64,000 nucleotides of DNA from a virus. Where the stretch lies: positions 27,403 to 91,402 of IMG/VR virus record IMGVR_UViG_3300005577_000028; one strand, 5' to 3'. Positions 8,807-18,428 of this stretch are shown piece by piece (position 1 is the first letter of the stretch; the number at the start of each line of letters is the position of its first letter). The translations under genes were made by a program, and so were the position numbers. The notes beneath the pieces were generated by a model. It had not been told where the DNA came from and did not search any database. It saw only the letters and a program-made list of their open reading frames with translations.

Positions 8807-9793
8807 ATGGGCATCCTTGACCAATGGAGTGCGGCTTCGCGCTCTGCGATCGCAGGCGTGAAGGCGAGCCTCCCATCCAACAACAGCGGGTCGAGCACAA
8901 CCGACCCGATGTTGATGACATCGAATCGCAAGTATCTGATCCAGATCACCCAGGCGCAGGACATCGCGACTGTCGGCACGCAGGGTCAGCCCCTGATCGT
9001 CGTCGGTCAGGTGCCCGAAGAACTGCAGATGGATCAGTCGGTGAACTGGAAGGCGCCGTGGGGTGCAGGTCTCGCTGGCGACGGCACGACCAGTGACCTG
9101 CTGGCTGTCACCATGGGCACGCGTCTCCTGGCCCAGGTGCAGACGCTGCAGGTCTGGCAGGGCTCCGGCAACGACATCGACTTCACGGTCACGCTCGAGT
9201 TCCGAGCCTGGTCGGATGTCGACCGCGATGTCATGATCCCGATGCAGAACCTGCTGGCCATGAGCGTCCCCAGCGTCGACCCGTCGACCGGCTGGCTTCG
9301 GAGTCCGGGTCCGATCCTCGATGCGGCGGCCGTCAAGGCTATCGGTCAGGGCGCTGTCTCTGTCGTCTCCGACCTCGTTGACGCCGGTACGAACGCGGCC
9401 ACGAAGGCACTGACCGATGGCCAGGGTTACTCCAAAGCTGTCGTCTCCACGTTCCAAGCCGTGGGCTCGAAGGCCGGACAGAAGCTGCGTGCTGCCAAGG
9501 GCGAGCTCGAACAGCTGCTGAAGAACAAGATCGAGGTTCGCATCGGCGACTGGTTCCGCATGAGCAACGTCGTGGTCACGAACGTGCAGAACACGATGAA
9601 GCCGCAGCAGCCGGGACCCAACGGCGGTATCATGGCTGGCACGTCGACCGTGACCTTCCGACCCATGTTCGCGATCACGACCGACGACATCCAGTCGATC
9701 CTAATGACCGCGGGTGCACGTCAGCTCAACAACGGGTCGCAACGGTCGAACAGCTTCCTGTCTCTCGGCGGTGGCGGACCTTCCTTCTTCTAA
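8807..9793 (+). CDS. Baseplate tube-cap/wedge protein (gp48-like)
   Basis: This 328-aa protein follows the tail lysin and opens the baseplate gene run. Its N-terminal half has the strand pattern of tube-initiator proteins, with VPEELQMDQSVNWKAPW recalling the gp48/LysM-type tail proteins that clamp the tube to the hub. A middle Ala/Val-rich helical stretch (residues 180-235) leads to a second beta segment (VRIGDWFRMSNVVVTNV) and a Gly-rich end GGGGPSFF. The identification as gp48-like rests on position and this pattern; other small baseplate proteins are possible. Confidence 0.5.
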   Translation: MGILDQWSAASRSAIAGVKASLPSNNSGSSTTDPMLMTSNRKYLIQITQAQDIATVGTQGQPLIVVGQVPEELQMDQSVNWKAPWGAGLAGDGTTSDLLAVTMGTRLLAQVQTLQVWQGSGNDIDFTVTLEFRAWSDVDRDVMIPMQNLLAMSVPSVDPSTGWLRSPGPILDAAAVKAIGQGAVSVVSDLVDAGTNAATKALTDGQGYSKAVVSTFQAVGSKAGQKLRAAKGELEQLLKNKIEVRIGDWFRMSNVVVTNVQNTMKPQQPGPNGGIMAGTSTVTFRPMFAITTDDIQSILMTAGARQLNNGSQRSNSFLSLGGGGPSFF

Positions 9794-9802
9794 GGCCAGA
9801 CC

Positions 9803-10144
9803 ATGAGCATCCCACTCTACTCTGACGCGACACCTCTCATCACGCTCTTCAATGGCGACACCGACATCGACTGGCTGTCGAGCCAGTACGCGAACATGCG
9901 TTACAGCGTCACGGTCGACAAGGTCGTGACCATCGATGCGAAGTACGAGGCGAACCTCCCCGGTCTCGCGTTCGACTACTACGCTGACGTCGAGTACTGG
10001 CGCGCCGTCATGTGGTTCAACGGCCTGTCCGATCCGATCAACGACGTTTGCGTCGGTGCCAAGATCGGCATGCCGAACAAGAGCAGCCTCGACGCCTTCT
10101 TCGCAGCAGCAATCGCGACCAAGAACAACACCCTCACGATCTAG
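9803..10144 (+). CDS. Baseplate wedge/LysM-like protein (gp53-like)
   Basis: A 113-aa protein whose core, YYADVEYWRAVMWFNGL followed by DPINDVCVGAKIGMPN, resembles the LysM-like tail protein family that includes T4 gp53 and P2 gpX-type proteins. These sit in the baseplate around hub and wedge. The pattern is a Tyr/Trp helix, an Asn-Gly-Leu turn and a G.I.MP strand. It lies between the gp48-like and hub genes, as expected. Confidence 0.55.
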   Translation: MSIPLYSDATPLITLFNGDTDIDWLSSQYANMRYSVTVDKVVTIDAKYEANLPGLAFDYYADVEYWRAVMWFNGLSDPINDVCVGAKIGMPNKSSLDAFFAAAIATKNNTLTI

Positions 10145-10152
10145 AGGACGCC

Positions 10153-11262
10153 ATGACCTTCCGCGTCAATGACCAGGTGACAGCATCGGTCTTCATCGCC
10201 GGACGCGAGTTCCTTCTCGACTACGGCAACAGCCTGCGGTCGCTCCACATCCAGGCTTCGTCTCTGCTGCACCTGCCGCAGATGCGGATCAGCTTCGTCG
10301 ACACGCTGGACCAGATGCCCAACTTTGGGCTCCAGGACGGCGCGCAGATCACGGTGCAGATCAACTCGACCGTGACGACGACGCGCAACTTCCGCGTCTT
10401 CCACTGGGATCGTGACCCGGCGCCGCAGGGCTTCGTCTACACCATCGACTGCTACTGGGATGCGCCGCGGTACTGGGCAGGCACCTCTCAGGCCGGCATC
10501 CGCGGTTCGAGCTCGCAAGCGCTGCAGGACATCGCATCGACCTGCGGCCTCAAGTGGTGGTCGAAGAATGACAACACGAGCGACTCGATGCTGTGGTTGC
10601 CGGGCAATAAGACGTTCGCGGCCTTCGCGCGCGACATCGCAAGGGCTGGCTACATCTCCGACACGAGCCACATGGGCCTGGCTGTCGATTCGATCGGCAA
10701 CATGCTCTACCTCGACATCAACAAGATCCCGAAGCCGGAGATCAGCGTCGGCACGCTGGCCGTGCAAGGCGGCGGTCACTTCCTCATGTGCACCGACTTC
10801 ACGCCGCAGACGAAGTCGGGGACCAACAACCTCGTGGGCGGGTACAGGCACAACCGCTACGTGCAGTCGGTCAACGGTACGCTCGAACTCGACAACCTGG
10901 AAGACGAACTGCAGTTCGACTCGGACTCGAAGTATCCGCTGCTGAGCCAGGACGTGCGTGGTCGCATGGTCCGAGGCGGCGTCAGCTACGGACATGTCGA
11001 CTTCGGCAACGTGCACGACAAGTACGAGCGTGCGAAGTACCAGAACGGCCGGTACAACTTGTTGAACAGCCTGACGGGCGAAGTGCTGTTCCCGTTTCAG
11101 ACAAGCTGGGAGCCGTTCCAGAACTTCAGTCTCGCTCAGCCTGCCGACCTCGAGTCGTCCCAGTACAACGGTGAATATACGATCCGGGACAAGATCATCT
11201 TCATTCAAGGCACGACCTACGTCGAGAAACTTGTCGCGGTCAAGAATGGCCTGGGGTCCTAA
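10153..11262 (+). CDS. Baseplate hub protein (gp27/gpD-like)
   Basis: A 369-aa protein immediately upstream of the spike gene and abutting it with no gap. Hub proteins of the gp27/P2 gpD type form the trimeric cup that joins the tail tube to the central spike. The N-terminus has beta barrel character (VTASVFIAGREFLLDYGNSL; residues 70-110 rich in QITVQINSTVTTTRNFRVF). The middle contains the LQDIASTCGLKWW segment typical of the second barrel, and the C-terminal half alternates strands. Start ATG 10153 follows AGAGGA. The call rests on order plus strand pattern. Confidence 0.6.
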   Translation: MTFRVNDQVTASVFIAGREFLLDYGNSLRSLHIQASSLLHLPQMRISFVDTLDQMPNFGLQDGAQITVQINSTVTTTRNFRVFHWDRDPAPQGFVYTIDCYWDAPRYWAGTSQAGIRGSSSQALQDIASTCGLKWWSKNDNTSDSMLWLPGNKTFAAFARDIARAGYISDTSHMGLAVDSIGNMLYLDINKIPKPEISVGTLAVQGGGHFLMCTDFTPQTKSGTNNLVGGYRHNRYVQSVNGTLELDNLEDELQFDSDSKYPLLSQDVRGRMVRGGVSYGHVDFGNVHDKYERAKYQNGRYNLLNSLTGEVLFPFQTSWEPFQNFSLAQPADLESSQYNGEYTIRDKIIFIQGTTYVEKLVAVKNGLGS

Positions 11263-12063
11263 ATGAGCTTCGACACACTCAACAACGCACTCGCGCTCTT
11301 CACCGACAACCTGGGGAACAAGTGGTTCAAGGCCAAGGTGAAGACCAACGTCGACCCGGAGAATCTCGATCGCATCCAGGTCGAACTTCCTGGCATGTAC
11401 GATCCAGACCTCGGTGATGTGCCGTGGTGTGGTCCCATGAAGATGAGCCCATTCGGCTTCGGCCAGGGCTACGGAGTCTTCGGTACCCCGGTCCCAGGTT
11501 CTGACGTGCTGGTGACGCTGCAGGGCGGCGATCCGCATTACCCGATGTACATGCACATCCAGTGCTGGCCGAACCCCTCGGAGTTCCCATCGGGTTCGGC
11601 CTGGGGCTGGAAGGACCCGGATGGCAATGCCCTCATCGTCCAGGGCAAGGACATCCAGTTCAAGACTGGCGGCGGCTGGTCGATCCACATCACTGCCACT
11701 GGCGACTACACGGTGACGGCGCCCGCAGGTGCGACCGGGACCTACAACGTCCCAACCGTGGTGTGGAACTGCACGGACTTCACGATCAACGCCAGCAACG
11801 GCGTCCACATCACGGCCACGTTCACAACAGTCCAGGGCATCTTCGACGTCAACGGCGACACCAACATCAACACAGTGACGATCAGCTCTGCGGGTGCTGT
11901 CCATGTGCCGACGGTAGCGACATTCACGATGCCGCCGGTCATGACCGCGGGCCTCAACATCACGGGTGGCAGTCTCCTGTACGGAACCCACGACCTGGGC
12001 CCGAATCACACGCACACGGGTGGTACGCTCGGCGGCGGACTCACCGGCACGGTCCACACATAA
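11263..12063 (+). CDS. Central baseplate spike protein (gp5/gpV-like)
   Basis: The 266-aa protein has an N-terminal OB-fold (about residues 15-110: FKAKVKTNVDPENLDRIQVELP, then a conserved PWCGP turn and VFGTPVPGSDVLVTLQGGDP). A repetitive beta-prism shaft follows in residues 130-235. The C-terminal GPNHTHTGG contains a His-x-His resembling the metal-binding tip of P2 gpV-type spikes. It is the membrane-puncturing tip of the contractile tail. Unlike T4 gp5 it has no lysozyme insertion; muramidase activity is probably supplied by the tail lysin at 7252. Confidence 0.75.
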   Translation: MSFDTLNNALALFTDNLGNKWFKAKVKTNVDPENLDRIQVELPGMYDPDLGDVPWCGPMKMSPFGFGQGYGVFGTPVPGSDVLVTLQGGDPHYPMYMHIQCWPNPSEFPSGSAWGWKDPDGNALIVQGKDIQFKTGGGWSIHITATGDYTVTAPAGATGTYNVPTVVWNCTDFTINASNGVHITATFTTVQGIFDVNGDTNINTVTISSAGAVHVPTVATFTMPPVMTAGLNITGGSLLYGTHDLGPNHTHTGGTLGGGLTGTVHT

Positions 12064-12072
12064 GGAGGGCGA

Positions 12073-12489
12073 ATGCCTGCAACTACCACGTACCAGACGC
12101 AGCTGTCGGACGCGCTGTGGGTCGACGTCAACACGGACTTCGGCCTCAACAGCTTGCCCGACAGGCTGCCCGACGGGCTGGCGATTGTCAAGTCGAGCCT
12201 GCGCAACCTCTTCAACTGCGTACCCGGCCAGCGTGCGCGCACGTTCCAGCCGACATACGGTTCGATCTGGCTGCACTTCATCCACGAACCCATCTGCGAC
12301 ATGACGGCACAGAAGATGGAGACCTTCATGGTGCAGGCGATCGAGAAGTGGGAGCCGCGCATCACGCTCGACCTCGCCAACACCGCAATCATCCCCGACA
12401 CAACGATCCCCGGCTACAAGGTTCGCATCGCATTCGTGATGCCGAATGTGCCGGGGCTCCAACAACTTGACTTCGAGGTGCCCGTATGA
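12073..12489 (+). CDS. Baseplate wedge protein, gp25/gpW family
   Basis: A 138-aa gp25-type wedge subunit, which nucleates sheath polymerisation on the baseplate. The diagnostic Glu-Pro-Arg motif is present at residues 94-96 (EKWEPRI), with the flanking helix (MVQAIEKW) and a following I...D strand. Start ATG 12073 has AGGAGG upstream, and the end overlaps the gp6-type gene by four bases. Confidence 0.8.
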   Translation: MPATTTYQTQLSDALWVDVNTDFGLNSLPDRLPDGLAIVKSSLRNLFNCVPGQRARTFQPTYGSIWLHFIHEPICDMTAQKMETFMVQAIEKWEPRITLDLANTAIIPDTTIPGYKVRIAFVMPNVPGLQQLDFEVPV

Positions 12490-14717
12490 GTCTCGCCTTC
12501 ACCGCCACCTATCTGCCGGCGGCGTCTGTCAATCAGGCGTTCGCGCAGTTCATGACCGTCACGGGTGGCGTGGCTCCCTACACGTTCGCTCTGGTCGGTG
12601 GCACCATGCCTCCTGGCCTCAGCATGAACAACCAGGGTCTGATCTCCGGTACGGCGACGACGCTGGGTCTGTACTCGATCACGATCGAAGCTGCCGACTC
12701 GACTCCGGGCACGCCGCAGACGGTGACCGCGACCTTCAGCTTCCAGGTGCTGGATCTCATCAACCTGCTCGACTCAACCGTCGACCAAGCGCAGTTCGTC
12801 TCGCAGTTCGAAGCCGACCTGGCAACGACGGACACGTGGAGCACCGGCCTCACAACGCAGACGAGCCAGACGCTCATCGAGTTCATCTCGGCTATCGGCA
12901 CGTTCCTGACCAGCCGTATCAGCCGTGCCGTCGAAGACGCATTCCCCGAGACCGCGCAGTCCGACTCGGCGATCCGCGCCATCGTCAACATGCAGGGCAC
13001 ACGCCTCAGCCGTAAGCTGCCCGCGACCGTGCCAGCGACTCTGGTCTCGACGACGACGCAGACGCTGCCTCCGTACTCGCAGCTGTCGGGTGGCGGCTAC
13101 AACTGGTTCCTGAAGGACGCGATCCACCTGAGCGCCAACGTGCCGCAGACGGTGACGCTGCGCGAGGGTATCGTCGTCTCGAGCACGCTGTCGGGTCTCG
13201 GCTCCGACCTCCAGACGTGGGTCTCGGTCGATGACGCATTCACGGTCAGCGACCAGGACGTGCTGGTTCAGCTCAACGGCGTCGACCTCACCAAGGCCTT
13301 CGGCGCGCTCTGGAACTACCCCGGACAGAAGGCGTACGCGGACTCGACCCTGAGCGACGGCCGGCTCAACATCCAGTTCGGTGCGCAGGGTTATGGCGCT
13401 GTCCCTGGCGTCAACGACCGCGTGGCCATCACGTATGCGAAGACGCAGGGCACAACCGTCAACGGTGCGAACCTGACCAACGTGAGCATCAACGGCTCGT
13501 CGATCTCGAACGTCACCGGCCACTTCACGGGCAATCCGTCCGGTGGTGCCGATGAGCGTTCGACCTTCGCGTACAAGAACTTCGCGGCTGGCTCCTTCGG
13601 CACGTACAGCTCCGCGGTCACGAAATCGCAGTACGCCGCGACAGTCGCGAACTACCCGGGCATCATCGACGCGATCACGCAGGCCCAGCGCGAGATCAAC
13701 CCGGCGGCGCTCGAGTGGATGAACGTGATCCGTGTCTCGGCTCTCACGAGCTCGACATGGAGCCAGGACCAGGTGGACGAGTTCCTGTCCTACCTGCAAT
13801 CGGTCACGATGTACCAGCCGAAGTTCCTGTGGCAGGCGCCGGTCGCGATTCCCAACATCGTCGACATCTCGGTCTACTGCTTCAACTCGGTCAACAGCCT
13901 GGACGACGTGAAGACCAAGGTGACGAAGGCGATCGAGAACCTGTTCTCGGCCCGACCCGGCATCCTGCTCACCGACTTGTTCGCATCCGACCTGGTCGAG
14001 ACCGCGTTCAACGCAGCGCCCGGCCAGATCAGCTACGTGCTGGTGAACAAGCCGACAAGTCCCATGATCGTCACCAGTCCTCTGAGCCCCAAGCTCACGG
14101 CCACGATCATCGCTGGTTCCGGCACCGTCACGCCCGCCGTCTACGCCTACGCGGTGGCAGTCGATGCTGCGACGCCAAGCCCGAACTTCCTGGGCTACAT
14201 CGATGCATCCGTGAACCCCGGCTACCCCACCGGCGCAACGGCTGCGGGCCAGTACTGGATCATCAGCAAGGCCGGCATGATCGGCCCGACGGGTCTCCAG
14301 TTCGCGGTCAACAAGGGCGACCAGATCGTCAGCGGCGATCCTCCGGGAACCAGCTGGACCATCGTGGCGACGCCTCCTGGCATCATCGACCACGGGAACC
14401 CGACCAACTGGATCAACCCGCAGGTGGTCACGACATCGGAAGGGATCATCATCGACTGGAGCTCGAACCCGGTGCCGAACGCTCTCACCTACAAGGTGTG
14501 GGGCCGCCGTGCAGGAGCGCTGGGCATCATCGCTGCGCTGGATGCGGACACGCTGCACTACCTGGACATCGCTGCGTCCGATCCGACGCCGCTGCCCTTC
14601 GGTGCCGCGAGCGACACCCTCATCCGGTACAACACGCTCCAGAGCCTCAACGTCAACGTCGACTACTCGCCGCGTCAACAGAACGCTCTGTTCCCGATCC
14701 GGGACGCCAACCAATAA
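12486..14717 (+). CDS. Baseplate wedge protein, gp6/gpJ-like, with N-terminal Ig-like domain
   Basis: A 743-aa wedge protein following the gp25 gene, the conserved order in contractile tails. Residues 1-85 look like a putative bacterial Ig domain (GVAPYTFALVGGTMPPGLSM, then GLISGTATTLGLYSITI), an unusual addition. The body (about 100-460) has the gp6/J pattern: helices TSQTLIEFISAIGTF and SAIRAIVNMQGTRLSRK, a beta region and YPGIIDAITQAQREINPAA. After about residue 525 comes a beta-rich insertion with further fibronectin- or Ig-like strands. It connects the hub to the peripheral wedge. Confidence 0.65.
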   Translation: MSLAFTATYLPAASVNQAFAQFMTVTGGVAPYTFALVGGTMPPGLSMNNQGLISGTATTLGLYSITIEAADSTPGTPQTVTATFSFQVLDLINLLDSTVDQAQFVSQFEADLATTDTWSTGLTTQTSQTLIEFISAIGTFLTSRISRAVEDAFPETAQSDSAIRAIVNMQGTRLSRKLPATVPATLVSTTTQTLPPYSQLSGGGYNWFLKDAIHLSANVPQTVTLREGIVVSSTLSGLGSDLQTWVSVDDAFTVSDQDVLVQLNGVDLTKAFGALWNYPGQKAYADSTLSDGRLNIQFGAQGYGAVPGVNDRVAITYAKTQGTTVNGANLTNVSINGSSISNVTGHFTGNPSGGADERSTFAYKNFAAGSFGTYSSAVTKSQYAATVANYPGIIDAITQAQREINPAALEWMNVIRVSALTSSTWSQDQVDEFLSYLQSVTMYQPKFLWQAPVAIPNIVDISVYCFNSVNSLDDVKTKVTKAIENLFSARPGILLTDLFASDLVETAFNAAPGQISYVLVNKPTSPMIVTSPLSPKLTATIIAGSGTVTPAVYAYAVAVDAATPSPNFLGYIDASVNPGYPTGATAAGQYWIISKAGMIGPTGLQFAVNKGDQIVSGDPPGTSWTIVATPPGIIDHGNPTNWINPQVVTTSEGIIIDWSSNPVPNALTYKVWGRRAGALGIIAALDADTLHYLDIAASDPTPLPFGAASDTLIRYNTLQSLNVNVDYSPRQQNALFPIRDANQ

Positions 14718-14726
14718 GAGGTGTGC

Positions 14727-15593
14727 ATGATCTACACCTACGAAGCCGATCTGCCGTTCACGACGGCGATCGAGAATCGGCGAGCCTTCATCAAGCTGCC
14801 GCGGTCGATCCTTCTCGCTCCGTACCTCGCGACCAACCCGTACTTCGTCGACTTCGCGGACTCCATCGATTCGGTGTTCGACTACCAGATCGAAGCCAAG
14901 ATCGACGCGCTGAACAACCTGCGTAATATGTGGGTTGCGACGAAGGCGGTGGAGGCCAAGATCAAGGCCGGCGAGATGATCGACTTCCTGGACTGGGGTG
15001 GTCCCGAGCGCGCAGTCGTCGTCTCGCAGGTCAACCTGCTGGGCATGAAGCTCGCCAATGCCGGGGTGATTTCCGAGTCGGGCTACCGTGCGATCGCAAA
15101 GTTCCTCGGCTCCTACTGGTTCGGCAAGGGCAAGAATGCGGCCATCGACTTCCTGAACTTCTGTCTCGGTGGCGGTCTCAGCATCGCGATCCTGGAAACG
15201 CAGGACTACGTGCACTTCTACACCCCTGACCCGACGGCTGGTCGTGCCCACATCTACGACTCGCCGCCGGGCCCGTGGTTCCCGACGACGCACGTACAGA
15301 TCGGCATGCCCGATCAGTACGGTGTCGACCCCGTGACCCTCGGCTCCTTCTTCTACGAAATCTGCAACTACAACTTGGTGCTGCACGCAATCGCAGTCTC
15401 GTTGAAGTTCCTGATCGTGACGGAAGACAGTCCCACATTCGCCAACGTGATGCTGGCGGGTGGGCTGTGGGCGCCGCGGTTCTCGGGACAGACACCGAAC
15501 TACCCCATCAAGTATCACTCGCGTGTTGGTGGCTGGACGGGAGGCGTTGGTCAGCCTCTCATGCAGATCAGCGATGCGCAGTGGCCGGACTAA
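14727..15593 (+). CDS. Baseplate/tail protein (gpI-like position)
   Basis: A 288-aa protein starting at ATG 14727, preceded by AAGAGG. It follows the gp6/J gene where P2-type phages encode gpI, which links wedge to fibres. Residues 28-75 include FVDFADSIDSVFDYQIEAKIDALNN in two pieces, a helical segment typical of short wedge linkers. The second half is beta-rich. No exact family can be named from sequence alone. Confidence 0.5.
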   Translation: MIYTYEADLPFTTAIENRRAFIKLPRSILLAPYLATNPYFVDFADSIDSVFDYQIEAKIDALNNLRNMWVATKAVEAKIKAGEMIDFLDWGGPERAVVVSQVNLLGMKLANAGVISESGYRAIAKFLGSYWFGKGKNAAIDFLNFCLGGGLSIAILETQDYVHFYTPDPTAGRAHIYDSPPGPWFPTTHVQIGMPDQYGVDPVTLGSFFYEICNYNLVLHAIAVSLKFLIVTEDSPTFANVMLAGGLWAPRFSGQTPNYPIKYHSRVGGWTGGVGQPLMQISDAQWPD

Positions 15594-15608
15594 ACCCAGG
15601 AGTTTCAA

Positions 15609-16178
15609 GTGGATCTTATCAGTTTCATCCCGGGCATCGGCCCGGTCGCAGCCTTCACACCGGGCGCCAACACGCCCGCCCCCTTCAACGTCAGCCACAC
15701 GGGCGCGACCGATGGCTCCGGTCCGTCGACTGCAACCGTCAATCAGGCGGAGCTCTACAACCGGCTGTTGCTGCAGGTCGCATCCGTGATCGCCGGGTCG
15801 GGCCTCACCATCGACAACGCGAACTGGGCGCAGCTGCTGGCAGCGGTCCAGAAGATCGCGCACGATGCGGCCGCGGGCACCTACGTCACGGTCGCGAACT
15901 ACATGTCGGACTTCGCGGTCCACAAGGTCGCGAACGGCTACGCGTACCTGGGCCCTCTCGGCATGCTGCTCCAGTGGGGTACGTTCACGAACCCCGGTGG
16001 CGGCTCCTTCCTCAACGTGCCGCTGCCGATCAACTACACGGGCACCCCCTTCGCCGGCGTGGCGACAACGGCTGACGCATCGGCCATCACCGCGACCGAG
16101 ACGGTCACCTCCAGCTACATCCGCGTCCAGAACGGCGGCGGTGTCGGCTTCTTCCTCACCATCGGGAGCATGTTCTAA
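15609..16178 (+). CDS. Short tail fibre/collar protein
   Basis: A 189-aa protein with a GTG start at 15609 and AGGAG seven bases upstream. Its AELYNRLLLQVASVIAGSG and IDNANWAQLLAAVQKI segments match a module common in phage tail fibres of proteobacterial phages. A Gly-rich beta C-terminus follows. It overlaps the next gene by one base. Probably a short fibre or fibre tip. Confidence 0.6.
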   Translation: MDLISFIPGIGPVAAFTPGANTPAPFNVSHTGATDGSGPSTATVNQAELYNRLLLQVASVIAGSGLTIDNANWAQLLAAVQKIAHDAAAGTYVTVANYMSDFAVHKVANGYAYLGPLGMLLQWGTFTNPGGGSFLNVPLPINYTGTPFAGVATTADASAITATETVTSSYIRVQNGGGVGFFLTIGSMF

Positions 16179-16711
16179 TGAGCGACGAGAACAAGCCGAC
16201 CGTCGACGGCACCAACATCGACAAGACGAGCCTCTACTGGAGCGCGAAGACGGCAGGCTTCTACGACGGCCAGTTCTACGACCAGTACGTCAATCACAGC
16301 AACTGGCCTTCGGACTGCGTGCCGATCAGCCAGGAGATCCACGCGAAGTACGCCTCCGGCATCCCGGCCGGCATGACGCGCGGTGCAGGGCCCGATGGCA
16401 TGCCCGCCTGGGTACCGCTGCCGCCGCCGACTGGAGCCGAAGCCGCACGTGCCTTCAACTTCAAGGTCGACGCACGACTCGACGCCGTGGCCAAGCTGTG
16501 GGGCTACTCGAAGGGCATCGACAACGCCACCACCTGGGCCACGAGCGCGAACCCGCAGTTCGCGGCCGAAGGTCAAGCTCTCGCAGCCTGGCGCGACAAG
16601 GTCTGGAACTGGGTGGCATCGATCGATCCTGCGACGGCCGATGTCCGGGAGATTCCGAAGCCGCCGATGCGCCCTGGCACTGAATCCACGAACCCCAGCA
16701 CCGGAGCCTGA
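16178..16711 (+). CDS. Tail fibre assembly-like protein
   Basis: A 177-aa protein with features of tail fibre assembly chaperones: an N-terminal FYDGQFYDQY and D.VPIS segment, a Gly/Pro-rich middle (AGPDGMPAWVPLPPP), then a helical region with AEGQALAAWRDKVWNWV. Such proteins either fold the fibre or form part of the distal tip. It lies between two fibre genes. Confidence 0.55.
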   Translation: MSDENKPTVDGTNIDKTSLYWSAKTAGFYDGQFYDQYVNHSNWPSDCVPISQEIHAKYASGIPAGMTRGAGPDGMPAWVPLPPPTGAEAARAFNFKVDARLDAVAKLWGYSKGIDNATTWATSANPQFAAEGQALAAWRDKVWNWVASIDPATADVREIPKPPMRPGTESTNPSTGA

Positions 16712-16713
16712 AC

Positions 16714-17712
16714 ATGACCGCAGACGTTTTCGTCGTCACACAGACCGGCCTCGACGGTGCGACCAGCGCTGCCGGTGCCGGCATCTTCCTCCAGCTCACG
16801 ACCTTCAAGGTCGGCACAGGCGTGGGCTACACGCCGACGAAGAGTGACACGGCCCTCCACGGCACGATCCTTTACTCGGACAACATCACAAGTTTCAGCA
16901 CCGCGGCCGACGGGTCCCTGATCGTCAACTGCACCATCGACGTGAACGCGGGCCCCTTCGACTTCGGTGAGGTCGGGATCTACACGTCGACCGGCGCGCT
17001 GTTCGCTCTCATGGCGCTGCCTCAGCTCGAGCACAAGTACACGGCACTGGGCTCGAACGTGGCTTCGACCTTCACGTTCCAGTGCTACCTGCGTCTCGGC
17101 CAGGCCGGCGGCATCATCCAGATCGTCACGGGTGGCGGTGGCGGTGGTGGAGGTGGCACCTCCAACTTCGTGTACTCGATGCAGACCGGTCAGCCGACTG
17201 CGCTGTGGGGCTCGAACAACTCCGGTGTCGACTCCTACGTCTGGAACCCGTCGAACTTCAACGTCAACACGGCGAAGGGCATCCAGTCGGGTGTCACCGG
17301 CTTCTACAACGCCGAAGGTCACACCTGGCACCGCGCCGATGGCACGACCGTCCTGGCAACGCTGGACACCGCGGGCGTGTTCCTGGCCAACAACGTCGGC
17401 ACCATCAGCGACGAGCGTCTGAAGAAGGACCTCGTGGAGATCAACGACGACGAAGCCTTCGTCATCGCCTGCAACGCGCAGGGCCTGACCTACGAGCTGC
17501 TGTCCGAGCCCGGCATCCGTCGACCCGGTGTCAGCGCTCAGCAGTTCCAGAAGCTGATGAGCGAGGCCGTGCACACCACGGACGAAGGTCTGCTGTCTGT
17601 GCTCTACGGCCAGGCGGCACTCGCACTCCTGCCGTCCGTGGCTCGCAAGGTCCAGGCACTGATCGATGACGTGGAGACCATCAAGCGCAAGGTCCCGGCC
17701 CTGATGGAGTAA
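16714..17712 (+). CDS. Tail fibre with C-terminal S74 intramolecular chaperone
   Basis: A 332-aa fibre. Residues 1-135 form the fibre-attachment domain shared with the much larger fibres at 40783 and 44161 (FKVGTGVGYTPT, then DFGEVGIYTSTGALFALM). A Gly run at about 145-152 acts as a hinge before a short beta shaft. From residue 232 the peptidase S74 chaperone begins with SDERLKKDL; in this family the chaperone trimerises the shaft and cleaves itself off at the Ser. The last 100 residues include the expected long helix (RKVQALIDDVETIKRKV). Confidence 0.75.
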   Translation: MTADVFVVTQTGLDGATSAAGAGIFLQLTTFKVGTGVGYTPTKSDTALHGTILYSDNITSFSTAADGSLIVNCTIDVNAGPFDFGEVGIYTSTGALFALMALPQLEHKYTALGSNVASTFTFQCYLRLGQAGGIIQIVTGGGGGGGGGTSNFVYSMQTGQPTALWGSNNSGVDSYVWNPSNFNVNTAKGIQSGVTGFYNAEGHTWHRADGTTVLATLDTAGVFLANNVGTISDERLKKDLVEINDDEAFVIACNAQGLTYELLSEPGIRRPGVSAQQFQKLMSEAVHTTDEGLLSVLYGQAALALLPSVARKVQALIDDVETIKRKVPALME

Positions 17713-17715
17713 GCC

Positions 17716-18384
17716 ATGACCATCAAGACGAGCGGGCAGCTGTTGCTCACAGAAATCGCTGCCGAGTTCGGAGGCACGGGAGCCCTCCGACTCACCGACT
17801 ACTACCGTGGCGGTGCGCACGTCCCTTCGGGGACTGCGGCCGGCACAGGTAGCTCCCAAACGACCCCGTTGACACCGGCTGCCCCAGCGCAGATCAGTGC
17901 CAGCGGGCCGATCCAGATGTCTCAATTCTATGGCACGTCGCAAGCAGCGAATCCGATCTCGAGCGGTACGCTGACTGCGAATAACACGTCGAACATCGCG
18001 ACGACAGCACCCAAGACCGCGCGGGCACAGGTGGGTCTCACCTACGACGGTCGCACCTTCACCGACGACGCACTCGGTCTCGTCTACCACGCGAACTGGT
18101 ACGCTCCCTACGTGGCTGGCGTGTCGGTGGTCGAGAACTTCTGGTTCCGCATCACCATCACGTCGGGTGCGTTGACGACTGGCGGTGGTGCTGGTTCCGG
18201 TGTCTGGTTCCAGGGTACTCACCTGTCGGATATCGCACCGGGTGCGAGCGCGCATACGTCCAATGCCCACCAGACCGACAGCCAGCACGCGGCCGGCTAC
18301 ATCGACATCAGCGCCACGAACGGGGGCGCGATCCTCGGTACGTGGAACTTCAGCTGCACGTCCTTCATCGACAGCGCCGACTAA
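17716..18384 (+). CDS. Virion/tail-tip protein
   Basis: A 222-aa protein opening with SGQLLLTEIAAEFGG followed by LRLTDYYRGG and HVP, an N-terminal motif widespread in phage tail or decoration proteins. The remainder is Gly/Thr/Ser-rich beta structure. Last gene of the baseplate-fibre operon; a 44-base gap follows. Confidence 0.55.
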   Translation: MTIKTSGQLLLTEIAAEFGGTGALRLTDYYRGGAHVPSGTAAGTGSSQTTPLTPAAPAQISASGPIQMSQFYGTSQAANPISSGTLTANNTSNIATTAPKTARAQVGLTYDGRTFTDDALGLVYHANWYAPYVAGVSVVENFWFRITITSGALTTGGGAGSGVWFQGTHLSDIAPGASAHTSNAHQTDSQHAAGYIDISATNGGAILGTWNFSCTSFIDSAD

Positions 18385-18428
18385 GAGCGTCTAAGCCCTA
18401 TCCATAGACTAGAGACCAAAGAGGAATC

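Noticed and set aside
12774-15923. 1049-aa minus-strand open frame opposite the baseplate genes
   Set aside because: It lies antisense to well-supported baseplate genes. Its composition (Arg/Val/Asp-rich, no domain) is the typical by-product of G/C-ending codons on the sense strand.
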